Assembly (NCBI GenBank): GCA_937889015.1
Contig: CALARR010000432.1
Span: 1 to 6,144 of the forward strand
Origin: an uncultured Planctomycetales bacterium
GTDB lineage: Bacteria > Planctomycetota > Planctomycetia > Pirellulales > Thermoguttaceae
DNA length: 6,144 bases
Direction: 5' to 3'
The notes under the pieces: model-generated
What the model saw: the letters and a program-made list of their open reading frames with translations, nothing else
Database searches by the model: none
What the model was told of the DNA's origin: nothing
In this document: one piece after another, positions 1 to 6,144 of the stretch
Layout of the letters: each line of letters starts with the position of its first letter
How positions within the stretch are numbered: position 1 is the first letter of the stretch
Position numbers and translations under genes: made by a program

Positions 1-133
1 CGGAAGGCGGAAGGCGGAAGGCGGAAGGCGGAAGGCGGAAGGCGGAAGGCGGAAGGTGGAAGGCGGAAGGCGGAAGGCGGAAGGCGGAAGGCGGAATGCG
101 GAATGCGGAATGCGGAATGCGGAATGCGGAATG
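1..133. repeat. Heptamer tandem array, two homogeneous blocks
   Basis: Nineteen uninterrupted 7-bp units read in phase from base 1. Units 1-13 (bases 1-91) are CGGAAGG; unit 9 (57-63) has a single C-to-T change. Units 14-19 (92-133) are all CGGAATG. The array then gives way to two CGGCCGG copies separated by one extra G (134-140 and 142-148). The array is cut by the left window edge, so its true length is unknown. Because 7 is not a multiple of 3, reading through it gives a seven-residue peptide repeat (EGGRRKA or ECGMRNA type) with no stop, which creates spurious open frames. It lies about 100 nt beyond the 3' end of the channel gene and has no start site or coding signature of its own. It is best read as an intergenic short tandem repeat (minisatellite) that varies by slippage. 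Confidence 0.95.
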
Positions 134-149
134 CGGCCGGGCGGCCGGC
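134..149. repeat. GC-rich repeat and hairpin at the array boundary
   Basis: Two CGGCCGG copies (134-140, 142-148) end the heptamer array. Within them GCCGG (136-140) and CCGGC (145-149) are complementary across a 4-nt loop. On the plus strand the hairpin is followed by a moderately T-rich stretch (TTATTGATCTT), so it could weakly terminate transcription entering from the left. No gene on that side is visible to support this. It may simply be a degenerate continuation of the array. Confidence 0.45.
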
Positions 150-177
150 TTATTGATCTTCAGAAAGAAGAACGCAA

Positions 178-229
178 CACGAGGGTGGGGTTTGCACCGC
201 GAAACCGGCTCCCGCTGGTCGCCCTCGTG
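178..229 (-). terminator. Candidate terminator after the channel gene
   Basis: CACGAGGG at 178-185 is an exact inverted match to CCCTCGTG at 222-229, giving an 8-bp closing stem just 3 nt past the channel stop codon. The 36-nt interior contains a second short inverted pair (GGTTT with AAACC), so a branched structure is possible. On the minus strand the stem is followed by a pyrimidine-rich run (TTGCGTTCTTCTTTCTG) rather than a clean U-tract. The position fits the end of the transcription unit. The long interior and the imperfect U-run make this a moderate call. Confidence 0.4.
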
Positions 230-232
230 GCA

Positions 233-982
233 TTATCTATCTGAGCGGCAATCGGGATCGCGCTGCGTATGTTCCGTTTGGTTGTTGATGGCTTGGGTGA
301 CCTTGAATCCCACAAGTCCGGCCACGAGGACCGCAAGGTAGAACTGGCCGGTGATGGCCTCCATCCAGGCCAACGTGCGGGCCAAGGGCGTGATGGGCGT
401 TACGTCGCCGTATCCGACCGTGGCCAGGGTAATGAAGCTGTAGTAACTCAGGACGCCGCGGTCCGGCGCAGCCGCGACATCACCGGATCCCGGCGTTGGC
501 AGACGAAAGGAACCGGGCGAAGCCGTCTCCAGGGCAGAGTAGAGAAGGCCCCAGATGATCCCCAAGAGCAGGTAGCCACAGACGACACCGAAGAGCGCAT
601 CGCCCGACGCCTGTCGCAGGAGAAGTGCGCGGAGGATTCCGTACAAGGCGAAGGCAAAGAAGCAGGCCGCAAGCAGGTGGGCTCCCACGAGGAGCCACTG
701 GCCTGGCGGACCGCCAATGGCGTGGCCTATCCAAAGGCCACAGAAGGCGATCAGAGCGACCGAGAAGGCCATTCTCCGGTGATCCCTGTCATAGAGCACC
801 AACAGGGCCACGGCAATGATCAGCAGCGAGAAGAAGACGTCGAAAGAGCCTTGTTGATCGACCAGCCCGACGGTGAGCGGTTGGGCCACGGCCAGCAGGA
901 GCGAGGCCGTGAGCACGACCGCGAGTCGCCAACGGTGAGGAATGGTGATGGGCGCTGTCGCGGAGCCGTGTTGCTGGTTCAT
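233..982 (-). CDS. 6-TM potassium channel family protein (Ion_trans_2 type)
   Basis: This 249-aa inner-membrane protein probably conducts K+ passively. The decisive evidence is the selectivity filter TVGYGD at residues 188-193, preceded by a pore helix (SYYSFITLA) and followed by the last membrane helix (about 205-228, with GQFYLAVLVAGLVG). Hydrophobic segments precede the pore at about 19-41, 48-64, 71-90, 96-123 and 128-149, giving about six TM helices and one pore loop. No segment has the regularly spaced arginines of a voltage-sensing S4, so it is probably not voltage-gated. The C-terminal tail is only about 20 residues, with no RCK/TrkA-N regulatory domain. A proline/glycine-rich linker (about 155-175) forms an extended turret before the pore helix. 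The ATG at 982 is chosen because GGAG (994-991) lies 8 nt upstream. It sits 137 nt downstream of the unknown membrane protein gene and may be the last gene of the cluster. Family assignment is firm; ion and gating are inferred. Confidence 0.9.
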   Translation of the reverse strand: MNQQHGSATAPITIPHRWRLAVVLTASLLLAVAQPLTVGLVDQQGSFDVFFSLLIIAVALLVLYDRDHRRMAFSVALIAFCGLWIGHAIGGPPGQWLLVGAHLLAACFFAFALYGILRALLLRQASGDALFGVVCGYLLLGIIWGLLYSALETASPGSFRLPTPGSGDVAAAPDRGVLSYYSFITLATVGYGDVTPITPLARTLAWMEAITGQFYLAVLVAGLVGFKVTQAINNQTEHTQRDPDCRSDR

Positions 983-1043
983 TCGCAGTTCTCCGGCAAG
1001 AAGGTCCCGCTTTCGAAGTTCTCGGATTCAAGTTTGTGCCGTC

Positions 1044-1058
1044 CACGAGAGTCTCGTG
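1044..1058. promoter_or_regulatory. 15-bp perfect palindrome upstream of the channel gene
   Basis: CACGAGAGTCTCGTG reads as two 7-bp arms around one central base. It lies about 60 nt upstream of the channel start codon, in the gap after the preceding gene. It has no adjacent T-run on either strand, so an operator for a dimeric regulator is more likely than a terminator. No regulator is known. A second small dyad (1096-1107) lies in the same gap. Confidence 0.35.
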
Positions 1059-1095
1059 TTGACTGGTAAATCCAGGATAGCAGCGAATATCGATG

Positions 1096-1107
1096 GTCTC
1101 CAGAGAC
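1096..1107. repeat. Short dyad after the unknown membrane protein gene
   Basis: GTCTC (1096-1100) and GAGAC (1103-1107) are inverted around two bases, 12 nt past the stop codon of the preceding gene. The 7-mer GAGACTC at 1103-1109 recurs in inverted orientation at 1049-1055, inside the 15-bp palindrome. The arms are short with no U-tract, so a terminator is not supported. A shared binding site is conceivable. Confidence 0.25.
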
Positions 1108-1119
1108 TCAGCGGTGCGG

Positions 1120-2313
1120 CTAGAGCACCGCCTTGGTCATCAGGCTGAGAACTTCCTCGATCGGCATGACCAACAAGAGCAGCGGCAGGGCCGGCAAGAT
1201 GGTCACAACCGCCAATTGCAGGATGACGCGGACGCTGAACGGAACCACGCGCATCTCGCGAATGAAGCCGAAACTGTTGCCCAAATCGGCCAGCGACTGG
1301 ATATCGCCGCTGCCCAACAGAGGCTCGTCCTCCGGCGCTTGGCCTTCAACCCACTTGGCGTGAAACGCCCGGTTGTAGCGCAGCACCAGCAGACTGTACT
1401 GGCGCAGCCACGCCTGTCGGGCGCGCACGAGAGCCGGAACGAAGAGCAGCAGCGGCCCCAGGAAGAGCACTTCGGTGACCACCAGGAGCGTGATGAAGTG
1501 GATCTTGAAGGCATCGAGTGCGGCGCCGTCAAAGACGATCAGGAATGCCGCGGATGCGCTAAGCACGCTGCTCATGCCAAAGGCCAGGATGCCGAACGCC
1601 GTGTGTGCGGTTCCCAGGAACCCCAAGCCTCCCGAGCCGTCCGCATGCGTGGGCACCAAGTCCAGGTCCAGCCGGCTAATGGTGTAGAGAAACCGGAACC
1701 AGATGATGAGCCGCCACAGCCAGCGGTACAAGAAGAACTGCACGACGGGCACGGCAACGAGGTAATTCCATAGTCCCACGAGCGAGAGACGAGAGCTTTG
1801 ATCGGTTACGATCATCACGCTGTGCCAGCTTGTCGTGCTGCCGCCGTACACGGTCTCGGCTGTCAACGTCCAGGCTCCTGTCAAGGCAATGCCCAAGAGG
1901 GCAATCTCGGCCCACAGAGACTCGCGCCAGCGGGCCAAACTTCGAATGGCCTGATCGAAGGCGGGATAGTCCTTGGGCCGCACCAATCCGGCACGCAGGA
2001 AGTGGAGCCCTGCGGCCGTCACGCGTGGTCCAATGGTCACTTCGGCGACGAAGAGGATGGGGATCGCAATGAAGAAACGGGCGAAGGCGGCGAAGTCCAG
2101 GAGCAGGGATTCGCGCGGGGTCGGGCCCAGGGCCACGCCTTCCCAGAAGGACAGGACAAGAAGCGGGAGCCACGTTAGTGCCAGAAAGCCGAGAACGCGC
2201 CTTGGAATCGAGGGGGTTTCGCCGCGAATCAGACCGATCCGCTGCATGAGCCGATAGGCGGGCCCGCCCCGTTCGATGTACAGGTCACGTTCGTTGACGA
2301 GTTCGGGACACAT
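1120..2313 (-). CDS. Multi-pass membrane protein of unknown function
   Basis: I do not recognise a named family for this 397-aa protein. It has about seven hydrophobic segments, near residues 39-56, 71-92, 133-152, 179-204, 232-260, 268-294 and 359-385, so it is an inner-membrane protein. Distinct regions that look conserved rather than random are: a charged N-terminus (NERDLYIERGGPAYRLMQRIG, starting at residue 7); a polar glycine-rich motif PTHADGSGGLGFL at 221-233 after the fourth TM; and a soluble stretch at about 331-358 (GSGDIQSLADLGNSF then REMR) before the last TM. No catalytic motif, transporter signature or signal peptide is evident. The open frame continues upstream into nhaA to 2751, but that part is out-of-frame nhaA shadow; the ATG at 2313 has a good ribosome-binding site. 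It lies 182 nt after nhaA and 137 nt before the channel gene on the same strand, so a role in ion transport or its regulation is suggested by position only. Confidence 0.85.
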   Translation of the reverse strand: MCPELVNERDLYIERGGPAYRLMQRIGLIRGETPSIPRRVLGFLALTWLPLLVLSFWEGVALGPTPRESLLLDFAAFARFFIAIPILFVAEVTIGPRVTAAGLHFLRAGLVRPKDYPAFDQAIRSLARWRESLWAEIALLGIALTGAWTLTAETVYGGSTTSWHSVMIVTDQSSRLSLVGLWNYLVAVPVVQFFLYRWLWRLIIWFRFLYTISRLDLDLVPTHADGSGGLGFLGTAHTAFGILAFGMSSVLSASAAFLIVFDGAALDAFKIHFITLLVVTEVLFLGPLLLFVPALVRARQAWLRQYSLLVLRYNRAFHAKWVEGQAPEDEPLLGSGDIQSLADLGNSFGFIREMRVVPFSVRVILQLAVVTILPALPLLLLVMPIEEVLSLMTKAVL

Positions 2314-2320
2314 GGGTTTG

Positions 2321-2327
2321 TCTCCCC
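2321..2327 (-). promoter_or_regulatory. Ribosome-binding site fixing the start at 2313
   Basis: On the minus strand GGGGAGA lies 7 nt before the ATG at 2313. This selects that codon over the upstream in-frame start at 2751, which lies within nhaA and would add 146 residues of shadow-frame composition. Confidence 0.75.
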
Positions 2328-2495
2328 GAGTTGGATTCGTACATTGCGCAGCGCCGCACGCATCCTTTACCCACGCAAAGACCGGGTGCGCCAACGAAAC
2401 CACGAGGTTTTGCGCCCCGGGTGCAGTGGAAATCGTTGTTTCACGGATAACCGCGTCCTGGTCGAGCGCCGGAGTTGAAAACGAACGTCCTCGCC

Positions 2496-3839
2496 TCAGG
2501 CATCGCCGGCAGAGCTTCCGTTTCGTGGCAACACGAAATGGAGCACGATGTAACCCACAACCGCCGAAATCAGTGACGCTGTGAGAATGCCCAGCTTGGC
2601 GTTGGCAATCAGCGATTGGGACGTAAAGGCCAGTTCGCTCACAAAGAGCGACATCGTGAATCCGATCCCCGCCAGGCAGCTCATGCCAAAGAAGTGAGGC
2701 CAGGTGACCCCCTCGGGCAGGTCGGCCTTGCCGCTGCGGATTGCGACCCAACTGAAGAGCATGAAGCCGACTGGCTTTCCAACGACAAGCCCCAGAATAA
2801 TCCCCAGGCCGATCGGGCTGGCAACCGCGTGGAGCGCGCCCTGGTCAAACCGCACTCCAGCATTGGCCAGCGCGAACAACGGCAGAATGAGGAATGCCTG
2901 GACCGGGTGCCAGTAATGCTCCAGGCGCAGGCCGGCCGGTTGCATTCGGCGTGCGGCGTCCTCCAGGTTCGCTGCCGCGTCAAGCTGGTCGTGATCCAGC
3001 ACGATGCTCTCCGTGGTCACCCCGGAGCCGCGCAGCCGTCGAAGACATTCTTCGGCCAAGTCCAACAGGGTGCGAGGTTCCGCCATCGGCTTGACGGGCA
3101 CCAGCAGGGCCACGAGGATGCCGGCAACCGTGGCGTGGATGCCGGAAGCGAAGACCGAGATCCAGATGGCAATGATCAGGCTGAGCAGGACGAGCAGACG
3201 GCGGATACGCAAGACCCGCGTCACAAAGAACAGGACGGCCAGCAGCACCAGCGCGGTCAGCAAGCACCCTATGTGGATGGTCTCCGTATAGAACAGAGCG
3301 ATGACCAGCACGGCCCCCAGGTCGTCGGCGATGGCCGCCGCGGTCAGGAAGACTTTCAGTCCCAAGGGCACGCGTTTGCCCAGCACAGCCAGCATTCCCA
3401 GGGAGAAGGCGATATCGGTGGCCATCGGCACGCCCCAGCCTCGCGAACCTTCGCCGCCGGCGTTCAGAATCGCATAAATTACTGCAGGGACGACCATCCC
3501 GCCGAATGCCGCCGTGACCGGCAGAATCGCCTTCTTCATCGAGGACAGCCGGCCGATCAGCAGCTCGCGCTTGATCTCCAGCCCCACGACGAAGAAGAAG
3601 ATGACCATCAGCCCGTCGTTGATCCAGTAGTGGACGCTGAGGGCATAGGTTGACCCGGCCCAGGAGATGCCGACCTTGGTGTGCAGGATGTGGGAATACA
3701 CTTCCGACCAGGGCGAGTTGGCCCATACCAGGGCGGCCAGCGTGCAGGCCAAGAGGATGATGCTGCCGGAGACCTCGGAGTGCAGAAACCGTTCAAACAG
3801 CCCCGGCCGGGGTTCGGCGGGGTGCGATGGCTGGTTCAT
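2496..3839 (-). CDS. nhaA: Na+/H+ antiporter NhaA
   Basis: Inner-membrane antiporter that expels Na+ (or Li+) in exchange for protons, giving sodium and alkaline-pH tolerance. It is 447 aa against 388 in E. coli NhaA. The signatures are intact: ATDIAFSLG with D142 (E. coli D133), AIADDLGAVLVIALFY with the ion-binding pair D172-D173 (E. coli D163-D164), and GKPVG with K355 (E. coli K300). GIHATVAG has H235 (E. coli H225), and RLEHYWHP retains E307, H308 and H311, matching the E. coli pH-sensor residues E252, H253 and H256. The extra length lies mainly in a charged segment at about 250-305, between the equivalents of TM VIII and IX, right before that pH-sensor region. The ATG at 3839 has a near-ideal GAGGAGG ribosome-binding site 7 nt upstream. 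It follows the RND gene by 160 nt with no clear terminator between them, and no convincing promoter was found. The assignment is very secure; the effect of the insert is unknown. Confidence 0.97.
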   Translation of the reverse strand: MNQPSHPAEPRPGLFERFLHSEVSGSIILLACTLAALVWANSPWSEVYSHILHTKVGISWAGSTYALSVHYWINDGLMVIFFFVVGLEIKRELLIGRLSSMKKAILPVTAAFGGMVVPAVIYAILNAGGEGSRGWGVPMATDIAFSLGMLAVLGKRVPLGLKVFLTAAAIADDLGAVLVIALFYTETIHIGCLLTALVLLAVLFFVTRVLRIRRLLVLLSLIIAIWISVFASGIHATVAGILVALLVPVKPMAEPRTLLDLAEECLRRLRGSGVTTESIVLDHDQLDAAANLEDAARRMQPAGLRLEHYWHPVQAFLILPLFALANAGVRFDQGALHAVASPIGLGIILGLVVGKPVGFMLFSWVAIRSGKADLPEGVTWPHFFGMSCLAGIGFTMSLFVSELAFTSQSLIANAKLGILTASLISAVVGYIVLHFVLPRNGSSAGDA

Positions 3840-3846
3840 GGGCGAG

Positions 3847-3853
3847 CCTCCTC
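3847..3853 (-). promoter_or_regulatory. Strong ribosome-binding site of nhaA
   Basis: GAGGAGG on the minus strand lies 7 nt before the ATG at 3839. It is close to the full anti-16S complement, confirms the start and predicts efficient translation. Confidence 0.8.
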
Positions 3854-3999
3854 ATTGAGGGCATCGGGTGGCAGTTGATCTTGTGAACTCCGCCTGCTGC
3901 TGGCCGGGGGCCGACCAACGGGAGGTCAGGAGAGACCGGGTTCGGATGTTTGCAGGGCTTCTCTGAGGGTCGATCGTGAGACCATCGTCACGTCCAGCG

Positions 4000-6144
4000 C
4001 TACGTCTTGGTGGTCGCTGTGGGCTGTGTCGGAGAGACGCGATACAACAACGCGTACAGCGTCGGCACCATGACCATCGTGAGCAGCGTGCCGACGATCA
4101 GGCCGAAGAAAATTGTGATCGCCAGGGCCACCCAGAACACGTCTTGCAGCATGGGCAGCACGCCCAGCACCGTGGTCCCGGCGGCATTGACTACGGGATT
4201 CAAGCGAGATACGGCCGCCTCGACGACGGCGTGGTAGGAATCGAGCCCCCGGGCGAGGTTGGCGTTCACTTCGTCCAGGAGTACGACGGCGTTCTTGATC
4301 ATCATGCCCGAAAGGCTCATGGCGCCCAAGAGGGCGATGAAGCCGAAGGGCGTACCGGTCATGAGCAGTCCGGAGGTGATGCCGATCATGACAAAGGGGA
4401 TCACCCCAACACAGATGAGCATGGGCCGGAACCCGTTGAAGAGGGCGACGAGGATGAAGAGCATGACCACCACGGCCGGCGCGATTCCGGGGGCCAGGGC
4501 TTCCTGGGACTGTTTGGCGCTCCAGTATTCGCCGTCCCAATCGAGCCGATAGCCGGGCGGGAGTTGGATTGCTTGGAACTGGGCGAGCACGGCGTTACGG
4601 AGCGTGGGCGCCGTGACCCCGTTGGGCGAGCATTGCACGGTGATCGCGCGCCGCCGGTCCCAGCGCCAGATGAGCGGGTCTTCCCAGGGGGCGGAAATTC
4701 CATCCACCACCTGGGATATGGGCACCGAATGGCTGGAGAGCTTGGGCGTGATCAGGAAATCTTCCAAGGAAGTGGCCGCACGCTGCCGTTCCGACTCGAT
4801 GTGCCGGGCCACAATCGGGATCAGGTCGTCCTCCTGCCGATACTGGCCGACCGCCACCCCGTCGGAGGCGCGGCGCGTGGTGCGGGCCAGATCGTCGCGC
4901 GACACGCGGGCCCAGCGGCCGCGCTCCTGGTCGTAGAGGGGCGCGAGGATCTGGACCTGCTCCTGCCAGTTGTGGCGGACTTCCTTGGCGTACGGGCAGT
5001 CGCGGAGGATCTTTGCGCCTTGTTCCGCCAGGCGGCGCAGCGTGGCGGGGTCGGCATTGGCTGGACCGCTGAAGCGGGCCTCGATCTTCCAGTCGTCGAA
5101 GGCCCCCACGGCGTACTTCCGGACACGGACCATGGCTTCGGGGACGTTTTGGCGGACCCACGCATCCGCGTCGGCTACGAGTTGATCCACGCCCGAGAGG
5201 GTCTTGGTATTGACGATCAATTGCGCATAGGACGTGTAAGGGTCCTCTGCGCTGACCGGCAGATAGAACCGCGGTGGTCCTTTGCCGATGAAGGTGCTAG
5301 TGGAGGCGACCGCCGGGTGGCTCTGCAGGTACTCTTCGATCTTTTGCACATCGCCGCTGGTTTGCTGGATGCGCGTGCCCTGCGCGCCCCAGTAGTCGAT
5401 CATGACTTGCAGGCGGCTGGAGTCGGGGAAATACAACTGGGGCACGAATCGGAAGCCCACTACCGAGACGACCAGTAGCGCCGTCATGCTTCCCAAGAAG
5501 ACCACGCGGTAACGGATGGCCAGGGACAACAGGCCTCCGAACCGCTGATAGAAGGGAGTGGCGTAGGGAGAGGCCAGGGCCTGTCCGGGTTTGGGGGCCG
5601 GCAGCATGGCGATGCACAAGAGCGGCGCGATCGTCTGACAGAAGACCCAGCTTAGCAGGAGCGAGATGGCCACCACGGTGAACAGGCTGCCGGCGTATTC
5701 GCCCGTGTCGTAGGAAGACGCGAAGATGGGGTAAAAGGCCATGCAGGCGACGACCGTCGCTCCCAGGAGGGGCCAAGCCGGGCCGCTGGCCGCCTCGATG
5801 GCCGCCTGCTTGCGGTCCATGCCCTGGGCAATGCGGACCATAATGCCGTCGGTCACGACGATCGCATTGTCGACCATCATTCCCATGGCGATGATCAGTG
5901 CGCCCAGCGAGACGCGATGGAGGTCGATTCCCATGATCGCCATGACGATGAAGGCGCCCAGAATCGGGAACACCAGGCCGCTGATGCCGATGATCACCCC
6001 GGCGCGCATTCCCATGGTCAGCGCCAGCAAGGCCAGCACGATGACCACGGCTTCCAGGAGGCTGATCATGAAGGCGCGGATCGACTCGCTGACCTGGTCG
6101 GACTGCCAGGAGATGCGTTCCACGCCGATTCCCAGGGGCAGGCC
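4000..6144 (-). CDS. RND efflux transporter permease, AcrB type, N-terminus outside the window
   Basis: This is the C-terminal 714 residues of a proton-driven inner-membrane pump that works with a periplasmic adaptor and an outer-membrane channel. Comparison with AcrB suggests about 315 residues (TM1 and the first porter subdomains) lie beyond the right edge. Numbering from the first codon at the edge, the segment holds TM2-TM6 (about 27-180), TM7 (about 210-235), a large periplasmic porter/docking loop (about 236-550) and TM8-TM12 (about 553-702). The relay region in TM4 reads MVDNAIVV, with D92 matching AcrB D407 but N93 in place of D408. K617 (MIKNAVVL) matches K940 and R647 matches R971, while A654 stands where AcrB has T978. 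The heavy-metal RND motif is absent, so an organic-substrate (HAE-1-like) or uncharacterised subgroup is likelier; the substrate cannot be told. The frame is open to the edge, so the in-frame GTG at 6123 is internal. Adaptor and outer-membrane partners, if linked, would lie to the right. Confidence 0.93.
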   Translation of the reverse strand, partial: GLPLGIGVERISWQSDQVSESIRAFMISLLEAVVIVLALLALTMGMRAGVIIGISGLVFPILGAFIVMAIMGIDLHRVSLGALIIAMGMMVDNAIVVTDGIMVRIAQGMDRKQAAIEAASGPAWPLLGATVVACMAFYPIFASSYDTGEYAGSLFTVVAISLLLSWVFCQTIAPLLCIAMLPAPKPGQALASPYATPFYQRFGGLLSLAIRYRVVFLGSMTALLVVSVVGFRFVPQLYFPDSSRLQVMIDYWGAQGTRIQQTSGDVQKIEEYLQSHPAVASTSTFIGKGPPRFYLPVSAEDPYTSYAQLIVNTKTLSGVDQLVADADAWVRQNVPEAMVRVRKYAVGAFDDWKIEARFSGPANADPATLRRLAEQGAKILRDCPYAKEVRHNWQEQVQILAPLYDQERGRWARVSRDDLARTTRRASDGVAVGQYRQEDDLIPIVARHIESERQRAATSLEDFLITPKLSSHSVPISQVVDGISAPWEDPLIWRWDRRRAITVQCSPNGVTAPTLRNAVLAQFQAIQLPPGYRLDWDGEYWSAKQSQEALAPGIAPAVVVMLFILVALFNGFRPMLICVGVIPFVMIGITSGLLMTGTPFGFIALLGAMSLSGMMIKNAVVLLDEVNANLARGLDSYHAVVEAAVSRLNPVVNAAGTTVLGVLPMLQDVFWVALAITIFFGLIVGTLLTMVMVPTLYALLYRVSPTQPTATTKT

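Noticed and set aside
56..341. Short open frames starting in the heptamer array
   Set aside because: Their repetitive peptides arise from reading a 7-bp repeat without stops; there is no ribosome-binding site or domain, and they run into the channel gene antisense.
178..1058. Channel gene bracketed by related CACGAG/CTCGTG inverted repeats, suggesting a mobile cassette
   Set aside because: CACGAG occurs many times in this window by composition, the two structures differ beyond six bases, and there is no target-site duplication or recombinase.
269..1069. Plus-strand open frame of 266 residues opposite the channel gene
   Set aside because: It is antisense to a gene with a perfect K+ filter, is highly charged and featureless, and reflects codon bias of the real strand.
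1093..1773. Plus-strand open frame of 226 residues opposite the unknown membrane protein
   Set aside because: The minus-strand frame has seven hydrophobic segments and a good ribosome-binding site; this one is a polar shadow.
2377..2396. Sigma-54-like promoter before the unknown membrane protein gene (TGGC...TTTGC on the minus strand)
   Set aside because: The spacing between the GG and GC elements is 14 nt rather than the required 10, so it does not fit the consensus.
2314..2751. N-terminal extension of the 397-aa membrane protein to an upstream start
   Set aside because: The added 146 residues overlap the nhaA 3' end in another frame, have shadow composition, and the internal ATG at 2313 has a strong ribosome-binding site.
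2616..3653. 345-residue plus-strand open frame opposite nhaA
   Set aside because: It is antisense to intact nhaA and has shadow composition (Q, D, H, R rich) with no domain.
3900..3940. Terminator between the RND gene and nhaA
   Set aside because: Only 4-bp stems (GGCC/GGCC and GGTC/GACC) are present and none has a following T-run.
3976..5478. 500-residue plus-strand open frame opposite the RND gene
   Set aside because: It lies wholly antisense to a well-supported permease, its residues are the H/D/Q/R/G/E-rich mix typical of shadow frames in GC-rich DNA, and it has no recognisable domain.
6121..6123. GTG as the start of the RND gene
   Set aside because: The frame stays open to the window edge and the upstream residues (GLPLGIG) fit the typical RND sequence just before TM2, so this codon is internal.

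Overview
This window holds four genes, all on the minus strand, plus a short tandem-repeat array at the left edge. The DNA is GC-rich. The genes have clear Shine-Dalgarno sites, and the RND efflux permease implies a cell with two membranes, so the source is a Gram-negative-type bacterium. I cannot fix the phylum from sequence alone. The intergenic heptamer array is the kind of repeat I associate with large genomes such as Planctomycetota, but that is only a hint.

Layout in the direction of transcription (right to left): the C-terminal two-thirds of an AcrB-type RND transporter permease (6144-4000, cut by the right edge); a 160-nt gap; a Na+/H+ antiporter nhaA (3839-2496) with all key residues in place; a 182-nt gap; a 397-aa multi-pass membrane protein of no family I can name (2313-1120); a 137-nt gap with two small dyads; a 6-TM potassium-channel-like protein with a perfect TVGYGD selectivity filter (982-233); a candidate terminator (229-178); and finally a 7-bp tandem array (133-1) that runs off the left edge.

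All four products are integral membrane proteins, and three are recognisably driven by or conduct ions: proton-driven export, Na+/H+ exchange and K+ conductance. A plausible reading is an ion-homeostasis and envelope-stress neighbourhood, with nhaA, the unknown membrane protein and the channel forming the core. The gaps of 137-182 nt are long for a tight operon, so co-transcription is possible but not shown. I found no tRNA, rRNA, CRISPR, insertion sequence or phage feature. Nothing here amounts to a clearly new molecular system. The best leads are the unknown membrane protein between NhaA and the channel, the two-block heptamer array, and the altered proton-relay residues in the RND permease.
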